A stretch of DNA of 64,000 nt from Castanea sativa (Eukaryota > Streptophyta > Magnoliopsida > Fagales > Fagaceae), in NCBI RefSeq assembly GCF_040712315.1, contig NC_134020.1, forward strand, positions 51,073,751 to 51,137,750, read 5' to 3'. Positions within the stretch are counted from its first letter, which is position 1; every line of letters starts with the position of its first letter. The notes beneath the pieces were generated by a model. The model worked only from the letters and a program-made list of their open reading frames with translations. It was not told where the DNA came from and made no database searches. The translations under genes and the position numbers were made by a program. Below, in pieces: positions 1 through 10,639 of this stretch.

Positions 1-2
1 AA

Positions 3-3000
3 AGTCGGGACACTTTTGCGTGTGGATCAGTCTTTAATCGATTGGGGGCAACAAAAAGGCCCATTGATACTTGCTCTGAACGTTTAATAAACTTTGAGGA
101 CCAAAAGGAGGAGAAAACTAATGATGAGATACGTAGTAGTATTCCTTCACGCATGAAGCGTAACTTTATCTTGGATATCAGCACTGAAGGAGCTCTCAAA
201 ATCAAAAGGCGAACGATTGTACACACAAGTCAGTCATTCGTCCACAATGAGCAAAATGAAGAAGTATCATCCTCGTTTCACATTACAGTAGAAGAAGATA
301 TACTGTCAGATGATGAAGCCGCAAAGAATGAGGTCGATGAAGCTCCCCTAGCCTTGGAAGATGGAGTACAGGCTACAGTTGATGAACTTAAAGAGATCAA
401 TTTAGGAACTACTGAAGAACCTCGACCAACTTTCATCAGTGCCCTTCTCACGCCTGCAGAAGAAGAAAGATACCTCCAGCTCCTGGTAGAATATAAAGAT
501 GTGTTTGCTTGGACTTACAAAGAAATGCCTGGGCTCAATCCAAGTATTGCTTTACACCATTTGGCAGTAAAGAAAGGCGTGCACCCAGTAAAACAAGCTC
601 AAAGACGCTTTCGGCCGGAGCTTATCCCTCAAATAGAAACTGAGGTCAATAAGCTAATTGAGGCAGGCTTCATCCGTGAAGTACAGTATCCAGAGTGGAT
701 CGCTAATATCGTCCCTGTCAAAAAGAAGAATGGACAAATCCGGGTGTGCGTTGACTTCCGTGATCTGAACAATGCATGTCCCAAGGATGATTTTCCGTTG
801 CCTATCACTGAGATCATGGTTGACGCCACTACTGGTCATGAAGCCTTATCTTTCATGGATGGCTCTTCTGGTTACAACCAAATTCGAATGAATCCTAAGG
901 ATGAAGAGTTCACAGCTTTTCGTACCCCTAAAGGTATTTACTGTTACAAAGTGATGCCTTTTGGATTAAAGAACGCTGGTGCTACTTATCAACGAGCCAT
1001 GCAAAAGATCTTTGATAATGTACTTCATAAGTACGTGGAGTGTTATGTCGATGATCTGGTGGTTAAATCAAAAAGGAGGGAAGACCATCTGGTAGATTTG
1101 CGATCCGTGTTCAACCGCTTAAGAAAGTATCAGCTTAAAATGAACCCTCGCAAATGCGCTTTCGGTGTAACATCCGGGAAATTTCTTGGTTTCGTTGTTA
1201 GGCACCGCGGTATTGAAATTGACCAGTCCAAAATTGAAGCCATCCAGAAAATGCCAGAGCCTAAGAACCTGCGAGAACTTAGAGGCTTGCAAGGAAAACT
1301 AGCTTACATACGACGATTCATTTCAAACTTGGCAGGTCGATGTCAACCTTTCAATAGATTAATGAAAAAGGATGCACACTTTCAATGGGATGAGGCTTGC
1401 AGCAATGCTTTTGCGCGCATCAAAAGATACTTGCTTAATCCTCCAGTTTTAGGTGCTCCTATCCAGGGAAAGCCTTTGGTGTTGTACATCGCGGCACAAG
1501 AAAGGTCTCTAGGTGCTCTTATGGCACAAGAAAATAAAGAAGGGAAAGAAAGAGCCCTTTATTATTTGAGTCGGACTCTCAATGGAGCTGAATTAAATTA
1601 TTCTCCTATTGAAAAGATGTGCCTCGCTCTTTTCTTTGCCGTAGACAAACTGGAACATTACATGCAAGCACATACGGTCCGTTTGATAGCAAAAGTGGAT
1701 CCGGTTAAATATGTCCTCTCTAGGCCAGTGGTTTCGGGTCGCATAGCTCGATGGGCGGTCCCGTCGCAACAATACGACCTTACATATGTTCCGCAAAAAG
1801 CCATCAAAGGACAAGTATTGGCAGATTTCTTAGCTGATCACCCAGTTCCATCTGATTGGGAGTTCTCTGATGATTTTCCAGACGAGGATGTGTTTTACAT
1901 TGAAGTAATGCCACCATGGATGATGTTTTTCGATGGGGCTGCACGTCAAGAAGGAGCGGGGGCAGGTGTAGTGTTTGTTTCTCCACAACGACAAATACTT
2001 CTATATTCGTTCTCATTAAGTGAACTTTGCTCCAACAATGTAGCCGAATATCAAGCATTGATCATTGGTCTACAAATGGCCATTGAAATTGGCATATCGC
2101 ATCTCGAAGTCTTTGGGGATTCCAAATTAATTATCAACCAAACCTTGGAGCAGTATGATGTCAAGAAAGAGAACCTTGTCCCTTATTGCAAATATGCGAA
2201 GAAGTTGCTCGCAAATTTTGAGGCAATTACATTGGAGCATATACCGAGGAAGGAGAATAGACAGGCCGATGCTTTAGCCAATTTGGCTACCACCTTAGCA
2301 TTATCTCAAGAAGAGACAGCCAAAGTTGCTGTTTCCCAAAGGTGGGTGGTGCCTTCCGTGATTGAAGAAGAAAAAGAAGAAAAGCAAGCCAACGTCATCT
2401 CTGTATGCCTCGTCGAAAATGAAGATTGGCGACAAACAATCATTGAGTACCTTCAACATGGAAGACTCCCAGATGATGTACGCCACAAGACTGAAGTTCG
2501 GCGAAGGGCTGCTCGATTTATTTACTATAAAGAAACTCTCTTCCGCCGTTCATTCGATGGTTTGTTTCTCCGTTGCTTAGGAGAGGAAGAGGCTAAACAA
2601 GCCTTAGAAGAAGCTCATTCTGGAATATGTGGTGCACACCAATCAGGTCCTAAGTTACACTACAGGATCAAGCGAATGGGTTACTATTGGCCTACGATGG
2701 TGCAAGATTCCATGGAGTATGCTAAGAAGTGCGAAGCTTGTCAATATCATGCAAACTTCATCCATCAACCACCAGAACCTCTACACCCAACTGTAGCTTC
2801 TTGGCCTTTTGATGCATGGGGACTTGACGCAATAGGACCATTACCAAAATCATCTGGCGGCCATTTGTACATCTTGGCTGCAACTGATTACTTCTCGAAA
2901 TGGGCAGAAGCTGTGCCTCTTAGGGAAGTAAAGAAAGAGACGGTGGTCAATTTTATCCGAACTCACTTGATCTATCGGTATGGTGTCCCTCGATATATCA

Positions 3001-3671
3001 TAACCGATAATGGCAAACCGTTTCAGAATAGGTTGATGACAGAGTTGTGCGAGAAATTTGCATTCAAACAGTACAATTCTTCTATGTACAATGCCCCAGC
3101 AAATGGATTAGCCGAAGCCTTTAACAAAACTCTTGGCAGTTTGTTAAAGAAAGTGGTATCCAAAACTAAGCGAGACTGGCATGAAAGAATTGGAGAAGCA
3201 TTATGGGCATATCGAACAACATTTCGAACGCCTACTCAAGCAACCCCGTATTCTCTCGTTTATGGAGTAGAAGCTATCCTTCCCTTAGAACGCCAGATCC
3301 CATCACTACGGATCGCCATTCAAGAAGGATTAACTGAAGAGGAAAATGCCAAGCTTAGGTTGCAAGAGTTGGAGGCACTGGATGAGAAAAGGCTCGAGGC
3401 CCAACAACGCCTTGAGTGCTATCAAGCTCGTTTGTCAAGCGCATTCAATAAAAAAGTTAAACCACGATCATTCCAAGTTGGTGACTTAGTCCTCGCTGTT
3501 CGAAGACCTATCATCATGACTCATCGTACAGGCGGTAAGTTCACCTCGAAATGGGATGGACCTTATGTTGTACAAGAAGTCTACACTAATGGAGCTTACA
3601 AGTTGATTGACCAAGAGGGTGTAAGGATCGGCCCCATCAATGGGAAGTTCCTCAAACGCTTCTATGCTTGA
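3..3671 (+). CDS. Ty3/gypsy (Tat-lineage) pol polyprotein, 5' end outside window
   Basis: This polyprotein carries the enzymes that copy and integrate the retrotransposon. The frame is open to the left edge of the window, so the TTG at 42 is not a real start and gag/protease lie upstream. Numbering from that TTG: reverse transcriptase about 190-380 with D273 and the YVDD box at 335-338; a first RNase H about 478-600 whose usual first Asp is replaced (LYIAAQ); a second, archaeal-type RNase H about 625-750 with D631, E669, D693 and D743; integrase zinc finger H859, H866, C897, C900; integrase core D929, D989, E1025 (D-59-D-35-E); C-terminal chromatin-side region to 1209. The doubled RNase H is the established hallmark of the Tat/Ogre group. 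No stop or frameshift is visible, so the element is young or recently active. Confidence 0.95.
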   Translation, partial: SRDTFACGSVFNRLGATKRPIDTCSERLINFEDQKEEKTNDEIRSSIPSRMKRNFILDISTEGALKIKRRTIVHTSQSFVHNEQNEEVSSSFHITVEEDILSDDEAAKNEVDEAPLALEDGVQATVDELKEINLGTTEEPRPTFISALLTPAEEERYLQLLVEYKDVFAWTYKEMPGLNPSIALHHLAVKKGVHPVKQAQRRFRPELIPQIETEVNKLIEAGFIREVQYPEWIANIVPVKKKNGQIRVCVDFRDLNNACPKDDFPLPITEIMVDATTGHEALSFMDGSSGYNQIRMNPKDEEFTAFRTPKGIYCYKVMPFGLKNAGATYQRAMQKIFDNVLHKYVECYVDDLVVKSKRREDHLVDLRSVFNRLRKYQLKMNPRKCAFGVTSGKFLGFVVRHRGIEIDQSKIEAIQKMPEPKNLRELRGLQGKLAYIRRFISNLAGRCQPFNRLMKKDAHFQWDEACSNAFARIKRYLLNPPVLGAPIQGKPLVLYIAAQERSLGALMAQENKEGKERALYYLSRTLNGAELNYSPIEKMCLALFFAVDKLEHYMQAHTVRLIAKVDPVKYVLSRPVVSGRIARWAVPSQQYDLTYVPQKAIKGQVLADFLADHPVPSDWEFSDDFPDEDVFYIEVMPPWMMFFDGAARQEGAGAGVVFVSPQRQILLYSFSLSELCSNNVAEYQALIIGLQMAIEIGISHLEVFGDSKLIINQTLEQYDVKKENLVPYCKYAKKLLANFEAITLEHIPRKENRQADALANLATTLALSQEETAKVAVSQRWVVPSVIEEEKEEKQANVISVCLVENEDWRQTIIEYLQHGRLPDDVRHKTEVRRRAARFIYYKETLFRRSFDGLFLRCLGEEEAKQALEEAHSGICGAHQSGPKLHYRIKRMGYYWPTMVQDSMEYAKKCEACQYHANFIHQPPEPLHPTVASWPFDAWGLDAIGPLPKSSGGHLYILAATDYFSKWAEAVPLREVKKETVVNFIRTHLIYRYGVPRYIITDNGKPFQNRLMTELCEKFAFKQYNSSMYNAPANGLAEAFNKTLGSLLKKVVSKTKRDWHERIGEALWAYRTTFRTPTQATPYSLVYGVEAILPLERQIPSLRIAIQEGLTEEENAKLRLQELEALDEKRLEAQQRLECYQARLSSAFNKKVKPRSFQVGDLVLAVRRPIIMTHRTGGKFTSKWDGPYVVQEVYTNGAYKLIDQEGVRIGPINGKFLKRFYA

Positions 3672-3794
3672 AAATCAAGAATTGCTCCTCGGTAAGAGCT
3701 TAAACTACCCACTGCAGCACTACAAGAGTACATGATGTTTTTCCATTACCTTTGAAAGTGCACCAATAAGGAGAAATTAATCCCACTTTATGTC

Positions 3795-3955
3795 ACCATT
3801 TGTGAGTGTGGCGTAGTGGTTGGATGTCCATGTCACCCTTGAGGCCAAGGTCTCGGGTTCGATTAGAGATGATACCCACTATTGCACAATTGGTACCCAT
3901 GAAATGCCGTGGGGTGTAGGGCAAGGATTACACACGTGAGCCCTCCCTTTTTGTA
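3795..3955 (+). mobile_element. tRNA-derived SINE
   Basis: An RNA polymerase III A box (3809-3819, fits TRGYNNANNGG) is followed about 38 nt later by a B box (GGTTCGATT around 3857-3865), the layout of a tRNA-related SINE head. The body ends in a short T run and then a long interrupted poly-A stretch. It is nested inside the gypsy 3' region. The exact ends and target duplication are obscured by the A-rich tail. Confidence 0.7.
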
Positions 3956-4140
3956 AAAAAAAAACAAAAAAAGAAACAAAAAAAAAAAAAAAAAAAAAAA
4001 AAAAACAAAGCAAAACAAAAAAAACAAACCAAAAGAAAAAAAAACAAAACAAAAAAAAAAAAAAGTGAAAATTTTAATAATAATAACAAATAAATAAATG
4101 AATTAAAAAAAAAATAATAATAATAATAATAAAATAAAAT
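3953..4140. repeat. A-rich low-complexity tract
   Basis: Interrupted poly-A, then TAA and AAAT repeats, following the SINE head. It is probably the expanded SINE tail. Open frames in it are artefacts of composition. Confidence 0.8.
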
Positions 4141-4295
4141 CTCTACACTTTTATTCAGAAGATTACACTTTGAATAAATGTATGCATGCCCGTAGGGCTT
4201 TATATAGAAAATTTCTGGGATAAACAGACAAGAAAAAAAGGAGGAGAAGTAACAAAGTTCAACAATCAAAGCTTCCCTTCCAGAATTTTCAAATC

Positions 4296-4413
4296 TCCTG
4301 TCAGAGCAGCCACCATAATGTCTTCATCCTGTCAGGGCAGCCACCATAATGTCCTCATCCTGTCAGGGAGGCCACCAGAATTCCTGCATCCTGTCAGGGC
4401 GGCCACCACAAAA
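4296..4413. repeat. 31-bp tandem repeat, about 3.8 copies
   Basis: Copies start at 4296, 4327, 4358 and 4389, each opening with TCCTGTCAG and containing GCCACCA. The period is exact; divergence is a few bases per copy. Confidence 0.9.
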
Positions 4414-4726
4414 TAAGACCAGAGAAGAAGAAAGCTGTAAGTCCAACAAAGACCCACGACTTTCTCGTCCAAGTTGGTGAAAATCCAGACCTTATTTCAC
4501 AAATCTGACACCACAGGAGTCTTCTACAGCCTTCGATCCGCCAAACCTGAAAGTTACAGACCCAGATACCCGGCCACGCACCACCACGCGCCGCCACAAA
4601 TTCTCAGTGACCCGCGGGTTTCTCATTCAAAACTGAGCAAATCTATGCACAATTTCACAAAACTGACCATATAGCAGTCTTCTACGGCCTTGTAACTGCA
4701 ACATTTGAAAATTTCAAGCCCAAACG

Positions 4727-4875
4727 ATGAGCCACGCGCCTCCACGCGCCGCCAGAAGGTCCGGCAAGCCCAGCGTCAGTTGCACGCGCTCCCACGCGCC
4801 GCTAGATGAGTCCACGCGATCCCACGCGCCGGCAGACTCTCACGCGCTTGCACGCGCCACGCGTGACACGCGCCC
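4727..4875. repeat. CACGCGCC-rich GC island
   Basis: About ten copies of CACGCG followed by C or T, irregularly spaced, in otherwise AT-rich DNA. It is rich in CpG and in NotI/MluI-like words and is followed by CCGGACC repeats. No coding role is evident. Confidence 0.75.
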
Positions 4876-4960
4876 CAGGTCGCTGACGTCATGGATGACA
4901 TCATCATACCGACCCGGTTCAAGCCGGACCGACGAAACCCGAACCGGACCGGACCGCCTG

Positions 4961-5000
<40 letters not shown>
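4961..5000. repeat. Poly-A tract of about 40 nt
   Basis: A nearly pure A run directly after the GC island, inside the gypsy 3' region. Confidence 0.9.
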
Positions 5001-5003
<3 letters not shown>

Positions 5004-5033
5004 TTGACAAATTAAGACTTTAACCATAAAAAA

Positions 5034-5330
5034 AAAGTCAAAATTTTCAAAATGGACCTGTCCCACTCAATTTTTCACGTACTTTCCAATTTTGGGGTCC
5101 GTTTCTTCAACCGAGACTCGAAAATTGCACAACAGTCCAGTTTCTAAAAAATTGACTTTTGCATAAATTTTGACCAAAAGTCAAAATTTTTAAGATTGGC
5201 CTGTCTTGTTCAATTTTTCATGTACTTTCCAATTTTTGGGTCTATTTATTCATTTGAGAATCCAAAATTGCTCAAATACTGTGATTCTACAGCTATTGGC
5301 TTTGATGTAAACTTTGACCAAAGATCAAGA
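5034..5330. repeat. Duplicated block of about 142 bp
   Basis: AAAGTCAAAATTTT opens a block at 5034 that repeats at about 5176 with the same order of words (CTGTC, CAATTTTTCA, GTACTTTCCAATTTT, TTGACC). A third copy starts near 5319 and quickly degrades. Confidence 0.8.
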
Positions 5331-6459
5331 TGTTCAAGCAAAACTTGTCCTATCAGGTTTTCGCAAAGATTTTGATTTTGAAATCTAGGTATTTGTTTTG
5401 GACTCAAAAACTACATCCGCTTCTCCAAAGTACTAGCGGTGTCCAAAATTTAAGCTCTCAAGATCATAATTTGAGACCCATCCATTTGGTCTGGATTCCC
5501 TCAAAATTATCCTCCAGACTTGATCAAGGCTCCCCTTTCAAAAGCAGACGAACTCTCACAAGTATGTCTCAAAATTGAAATTACATTGGGTCACTACTTC
5601 AGCCTATTATTTTCGTCGGTGCCTACCGGTCTTCAACCTAACGTTCCCATTCGGCGTCTACCATTCTCATCCACCGTTCCCACCGAAAAGTCTCATCCGC
5701 CACCCAGCTACCATTCTTCATCTCTTCACTATAAATAGGAGGGCCGGATCCGTTAAATCCATCAAGGAAAAAAAAAAAAAAAAAACACATACACTGAGTC
5801 ATGAAATGAAGATTTGCTTCTTTCAAATTTTCAAATCCTCCTTCTCACAGCCAGTTCTCACTATGGTCTCGTCATTCTCAATACCGAGCAACCAAGATCA
5901 CTTCATGATCAGTTTGAAATCAACCCCTTCATGGTTCAGTAGTAACCCTTCTCACAACATCATCACTGTTTTAGGATTCAAACAAATTTTGTTTCCTCAC
6001 ATAATGACCACGTTTGTTCATAGAGTTACTCATAACAAGGTCGGCATCGTTGTTCCATGCTTTCCTGGATTTGGTTCACCAGGAAATCCAAGTCCAGCAG
6101 AGACACCCGTTCCTAAGACCAGGGCTTCCGTAGTCTCTCTTCAACCTGTTTGGTCTCCCATCGAAGAAGCGGTGGTTCGGAACAAACAAGAACTTGGCTG
6201 GTTTCTAAAACCAGGATCACAAGTTAGCTCCATCTTTCATTTGTTATGCTTTCCCAATAAAGTTGCATCAAGTGAAGATGGTAAGAAGTGTTGGGGTATC
6301 CTACAAATTGTCTCCCATCCAACACTTGTGATGACCTCCAAGGTACCGGCTCATCGTAAATTAGCCTTTGGTGTCGGTGAAGGGTCCCCAAAGCCTCATT
6401 CCATGTTTCCACCAGCATGGGGTCCAAAGGTCATCATTGCTGGTACCACAAAACACACT

Positions 6460-7235
6460 TTCTGGAATTACTCCAACTTAAGATCAGCTTGAAGAATTTC
6501 AGAAAATATACTTCTGAAATTACTTCAACTTAATGTCCGTCAGTATGGTCCAGTTACACAGGCACATTCAACGACTTGCTGACGGACCTCATTCAGCATG
6601 CAGCCAGTCCCACATCCGAAGGTGTACTTCCCAGAGGCATCTACGCCAGAGAGTCCCCAACATGCAGGGTCAGGGCCATGGTGTCGTATGTCTCACCCAT
6701 CCACTTTGCTTCATCACTATCTTCTTCACCATCAACATCAACAAACCCAAAACACTTTTCTGAAATTACCTCAACTTAACCTGAGTGATGCGATAACGCA
6801 AGCACATTCAACCACACTCCCACATGTTCTCTCTGTGACCCGAAGTATACCCTTCAGATATAACTTCACCAGAAGTCCTTAAAAATAAGAGGCTAGCTCC
6901 AGAGCTCTACATGCTGTATGCCAACATTCTCACCTCTTCTCCATCTTCAACACCCTGTGATCGCCACCAACAATCCAAAATACTCTTCCGAAATTACCTC
7001 AGCTTAACATCTACCGAAATGTTTCAATCTTGCAAGTACATCCAACTTCTTGCAAATAACTTTCAGCCCCACCAACCCACTCCAAGTACCATTGAATACT
7101 CTTCTGAAATTACTTTGACTTAATCTTTGCTCAGAAAGCTCGGTCACACGAGTACATTCAAATACGGGCAGACCCCTTCTCAGTCTCATCAAAACCTTTC
7201 ATATGGGTGGGTCTACTCTTCTGCAATTACTTCAT
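6460..7235 (+). repeat. Six dispersed copies of a 23-bp motif
   Basis: CTTCTGAAATTACYTCAACT followed by TAA recurs at 6460, 6511, 6758, 6983, 7101 and 7217 with few mismatches, always in the same direction, spaced by 50 to 250 bp. The copies lie just before the polypurine tract. Confidence 0.8.
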
Positions 7236-7354
7236 CCTGCTAAAAGCTCCACCACCTTCAGCTATTTCACTAGAAGAGTCAAGTATAAAAAGGAGTCCAC
7301 TTTCTTTCAAGACTCATTCATTCACCACACTCTAAAAACTGTGTGCATGAACGA

Positions 7355-7370
7355 GTCTCGAGGGGGCATT
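7355..7370 (+). other. Polypurine tract of the gypsy element
   Basis: The purine-rich run GAGGGGGCA lies immediately before the LTR start TGTAGA. This is where plus-strand DNA synthesis is primed in LTR retrotransposons. Confidence 0.8.
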
Positions 7371-7545
7371 TGTAGAGAGGGAAAATTCCCGACCTATCAC
7401 AAGCTGACACATCATACTACCAAAGTCCACAAAATACAACCAATTACAAAGCGCCACGTACTGCTGCTAGGTTTTGCCATCACTATTCAGAAACCAATAG
7501 AAATTTGCCAAGTGTCATTGAAATAAAGGCATGAAACTGCATCAG

Positions 7546-7720
7546 CAGGTGTAAGCAATGACACAAGCAGCTCCGCACATGTAAGCGATGACACAGGCAG
7601 CCTCGCACGTGTAAGCAGTGACACAAGCACTCAGCACATGTAAGCGATGACACAGGCAGCCTCGCACGTGTAAGCAGTGACACAAGCACTCAGCACGTGT
7701 AAGCGATGACATAAGCGGAC
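7546..7720. repeat. LTR U3 tandem repeats
   Basis: GTAAGC(A/G)(G/A)TGACACA modules of about 36-37 bp, grouped in pairs of about 73 bp, sit upstream of the LTR TATA box. Repeated U3 blocks often act as enhancers in retroelements; that role here is inference. Confidence 0.75.
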
Positions 7721-7763
7721 CAATCAAACTCCGCCACGTGTCGCTCACCTACCCCTAAACTCC

Positions 7764-7770
7764 TATAAAT
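7764..7770 (+). promoter_or_regulatory. LTR TATA box
   Basis: TATAAAT in the middle of the LTR, the likely core promoter of the element. Confidence 0.75.
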
Positions 7771-8429
7771 AGAAGCCTTCCTAAAACATTTAGGAGGAGA
7801 CAGGACTGAGACAGAAGGAAGAAGATATCTTGAGTTCAGAAATCCAGAAGCTCTGCCGGAATCAAACCCCGAAGCCTCCAAGAACTTCAAGAACTTCAAC
7901 CTCGAATGCAAACAACATTCGAAGCAAAATCATCCAAACTACTCGTCCAGATCTCAAAGTCCACTGGAATCAAGCTCAAAAGCCTCCTGAAACCTCAACA
8001 AACTACAAATTGGTGAAGCTCTACGGATCCAAGCCTTCAAAGCCCCGAAGAACTTCCACCACAAACCTTCAAATACGAAGAACAATCAAAGAGGAATCAT
8101 CCAAATCATATTCCTAAATCTCAAAGTTCACTGGAATCAAGCTCAAAAGCCTCTAGAAACCTCAACAAACCATAAATCAACGAAGCTCTACGGAATCAAG
8201 CCTCTAAAGCACCGAAGAACTTCCACCACAAACCTTCACACACGAAGAACACACGAAGAACACGAAGAACATACGAAGAACACGAAGAACACGAAGAACA
8301 AAGGATTTCTAACAAGCTCATAGCCAGAGATTCATTGTAATCCCGTTTCAAAGATCTTCGATCCATTCCTCAGCCAAATTGAAGAATATCTTATGTTCAA
8401 ATCAAAATCTCATTACCACAATTACAATC

Positions 8430-8435
8430 AATAAA
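8430..8435 (+). promoter_or_regulatory. LTR polyadenylation signal
   Basis: AATAAA, about 660 bp downstream of the LTR TATA box and 140 bp before the LTR end. Confidence 0.6.
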
Positions 8436-9774
8436 TCTTTCAAGGAGATCGAATCAGAGGATCACTCTTTTGTAATTACAGAGAATTGTACCACACATTT
8501 ATCAATACAAATTCGTATTTGCGAAACTATTTTACTTGTTTGATTTATTTCGAACTAAGAAATTTAGTCGTCTACAGTTATAACCAAAATAATGAGTAAA
8601 TGTCATCTTTCAACATCGTTTTCAAAGCGATTTGAGCACTTTTGAGTTGTGATTACCTCCAAACTAATATGAACTCTTTAATTACCATTGGTTAAAGTAT
8701 ATCAAGCTCATCATTGGAGCTGGAGACCAAATATTATTAATAGGTACAAAATAAGGTGTCTACATGCAAGAATCCAAAAATTATAAAAAGTGACCATTGA
8801 AAATGGAACTTCACCATTATAAAGCATAATATGGTTCAACATCTAGACTTCTAAAAATTTGTTAAATATTTGTTAATTATGTTAATTTCTAGTAAAGAGT
8901 AAGGACTATAAAACCAATGACCTACTATTTTGGTTATAAAGTAGTTGTACTTGGATTGTATTTACTCTTCCAGTTACTACTGCAATTATTTCAAACAAGC
9001 ATTTTCAATCACAAATATTATACAACTAAATTTCAAAACAAAATGGAAGCTGCGATTCTAGTCTTTCTAGAGGGAATTTTGATTTATCCATTAAAGGAAA
9101 TTGTTGTGAAATTTACTACAAAATTAATCATAGATGATTTCAGCATTCAAAAGAGTATCCAGTTCTATTTTGATATATCATAAATGATTGAGTTGAAATG
9201 TATTAAGAAAATTTTATATGTACTTTTTTTGTTTATATTTTATTAATACTGAATAAGTGAACTACTTATTTTACTTTCAATGTTATTATATTCCTTATTT
9301 TTTTAATGATAAAAATTGTTGTTCATGTTATGGCCTTCCAAATTCAAATTCATGAATTTTTCCATGAATAAATTGTAATATCAAGTCGTCATTTGCAACA
9401 ACCATAAGATCATTATTTCATACATACAATACAATTAATATAAATTTTTTAGAACTTGGATTACAAACTCACATCGCTTAAAATAGTTTGCCACATTGAG
9501 TGCTTCATACACAGATTCACCAAAGATCTATACTAGAGACCTTCATTATTCAATAAGGATGCATATTTAAAAATACAAAGATAAGAAATTTGCCACACTT
9601 GACTTCCAAAGAGAAGCATTATTCTTATAAAATATTTAAACTGAGACAATGGTAGACCTTAAGCATAATAACCATTTAGAGGTAGCAGTACATAGGTGAA
9701 GCACAACGTGATCGTGGTGGCGGGTATTAGTAGTCGCGAGAAGATCACAGTGGTGGTCAAGATCTTCGTGGTGG

Positions 9775-10437
9775 TCAAGATCTTCGTGGAGGTGGAGATT
9801 TTGGTGGTGGTGGAGATTTTGGAGGTGGAGGAGATGCCGAGGGTGGCGGTGGAGGGGATGGTGAGCGTGGTGGTGGTGGAGATTTTGGAGGTGGAGGTGA
9901 TGTCGAGGGTGGCGGTGGAGGGGGTGAAGATTTTGGCGGTGGAGGGGGAGAAGATTTTGGTGGTGGAAGGGATGGTGAGCGTGGTAGTGGTGGAGATTTT
10001 GGAGGTGGAGGTGATATCGAGGGTGGCGGTGGAGGGGGTGAAGATTTTGGCGGTGAAGGGGATGGAGAGGGTGGCGGTGGAGGGGGAGAAGATTTTGGTG
10101 GTGGAGGGGATGGTGAGCGTGGTGGAGGTGGAGATTTTGGAGGTGGAGGTGATGCCGAGCGTGGCAGTGGAGGGGGTGAAGATTTTGGCCTTGGGAATGG
10201 AAATTTTGGCCTTGGGAATGGTATAAAGGGAAATGTCTTTTGATCACTTGAGGGGTAGGGTTTTTGGTCGTGAGGTAGTGTTGACAAATGTTTTGGGGGT
10301 TGATGGTCTTCATCATGTGTTTGTGATTGCAAACCAAAGAAGTAAAGCTTATCAGCTACCACATTAGTGGCAATGAGGCAAAATGCTATAGCATAAATCA
10401 TGTGAGGCCAATGCCTTGAGTTTCCAAGGGCACCCAT
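9775..10437 (-). CDS. Extensin-like hydroxyproline-rich protein, copy A (220 aa)
   Basis: Probably a secreted cell-wall structural glycoprotein. The first ATG is at 10435-10437; the longer frame starts with GTG and is ignored. Residues 1-28 form a signal peptide with hydrophobic core MIYAIAFCLIATNVV and likely cleavage after Ala28. Residues 29-85 are a charged linker with two FPFPRPK repeats. From about residue 86 the protein is SPPPPK / SPPPPPP modules, the Ser-(Pro)n pattern that plants hydroxylate and arabinosylate. No Tyr occurs in the repeats, so the YXY cross-link motif of classical extensins is absent; Lys and Arg replace it. It is the shortest of the three copies, missing about 150 residues of repeat. 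Other long frames over it are repeat shadows. Confidence 0.82.
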   Translation of the reverse strand: MGALGNSRHWPHMIYAIAFCLIATNVVADKLYFFGLQSQTHDEDHQPPKHLSTLPHDQKPYPSSDQKTFPFIPFPRPKFPFPRPKSSPPPLPRSASPPPPKSPPPPRSPSPPPPKSSPPPPPPSPSPSPPKSSPPPPPPSISPPPPKSPPLPRSPSLPPPKSSPPPPPKSSPPPPPPSTSPPPPKSPPPPRSPSPPPPPSASPPPPKSPPPPKSPPPRRS

Positions 10438-10507
10438 TTCTAGCAATCCAACTTTAATCACTAGAAAGTTAGGCCTTAAGCTTGCATGGTAATAATGGGA
10501 GCTGATC

Positions 10508-10516
10508 CTTTATATA
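10508..10516 (-). promoter_or_regulatory. TATA box of extensin-like gene A
   Basis: TATATAAAG on the minus strand, 71 bp upstream of the ATG. It implies a 5' UTR of about 40 nt. Spacing and sequence are identical in copies B and C. Confidence 0.75.
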
Positions 10517-10639
10517 CAAATTCATTGACAATGATATCTTTATTTTAATCCTTTAAAATAGACAATACTAATGCTTTAAATTTCATTAATTTGTTTTTAA
10601 ATTTCCTATGTATCATAGTTAGGTATTCAAATCAATACA

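Larger units (their letters stand above)
3672..7354 (+). other. Long 3' internal region of the gypsy element
   Basis: About 3.7 kb between the pol stop and the polypurine tract. It holds a SINE, several A-tracts, a 31-bp tandem repeat, a CACGCGCC-rich GC island, a duplicated 142-bp block and six copies of a 23-bp motif, each listed separately. A 305-codon open frame (5575-6492) begins at a TTG; its first ATG is near 5805 and I see no known domain. Some Tat/Ogre elements have an extra ORF here, but nothing in this frame is convincing. Confidence 0.7.
1..8576 (+). mobile_element. Tat-type LTR retrotransposon, 3' portion
   Basis: The element runs from the left edge through pol, a long non-coding 3' region (3672-7354), a polypurine tract and one complete LTR ending in TCTACA at 8576. 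The DNA right of 8576 matches units B and C of the local array. In unit C the corresponding site at 57768-57772 (GTTAT) is uninterrupted, so this element landed in unit A after the units existed. The 5' LTR and gag are left of the window; the expected 5-bp target duplication there is GTTAT. Confidence 0.93.
7371..8576 (+). mobile_element. 3' LTR of the gypsy element, 1206 bp
   Basis: It starts TGTAGA and ends TCTACA, a perfect 6-bp terminal inversion. It carries a TATA box at 7764-7770 and a polyadenylation signal at 8430-8435, consistent with U3-R-U5 order. Tandem repeats occupy 7546-7720 and short CGAAGAACA repeats lie at about 8235-8300. The right flank resumes the unit sequence seen in B and C. 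Confidence 0.92.

Noticed and set aside
5575..6492. 305-codon frame in the gypsy 3' region as an extra retroelement gene
   Set aside because: It starts at TTG, crosses an A-tract and shows no domain. Left as a possibility only.
7546..7720. Regular repeats in the LTR considered as a CRISPR-like array
   Set aside because: Period and spacers are themselves repeats, the genome is a plant, and the block lies in LTR U3 sequence.
8917..9183. 88-codon hydrophobic frame conserved between A and C (58107-58373)
   Set aside because: The five differences I see between A and C all change the amino acid, and the equivalent in the truncated copy near 28095 has a stop right after ATG. No sign of selection.
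9696..10226. Long plus-strand frame opposite extensin-like gene A (also 35583-36551 and 58886-59920)
   Set aside because: It is the antisense of a GC-rich Pro-codon repeat, giving monotonous Val/Glu protein with no domain. The minus-strand frame has a signal peptide and a promoter.
9636..10337. His/Leu/Pro-rich minus-strand frame overlapping gene A (and its equivalents in B and C)
   Set aside because: A shifted frame of the same repeat; it has no signal peptide and does not use the conserved ATG.
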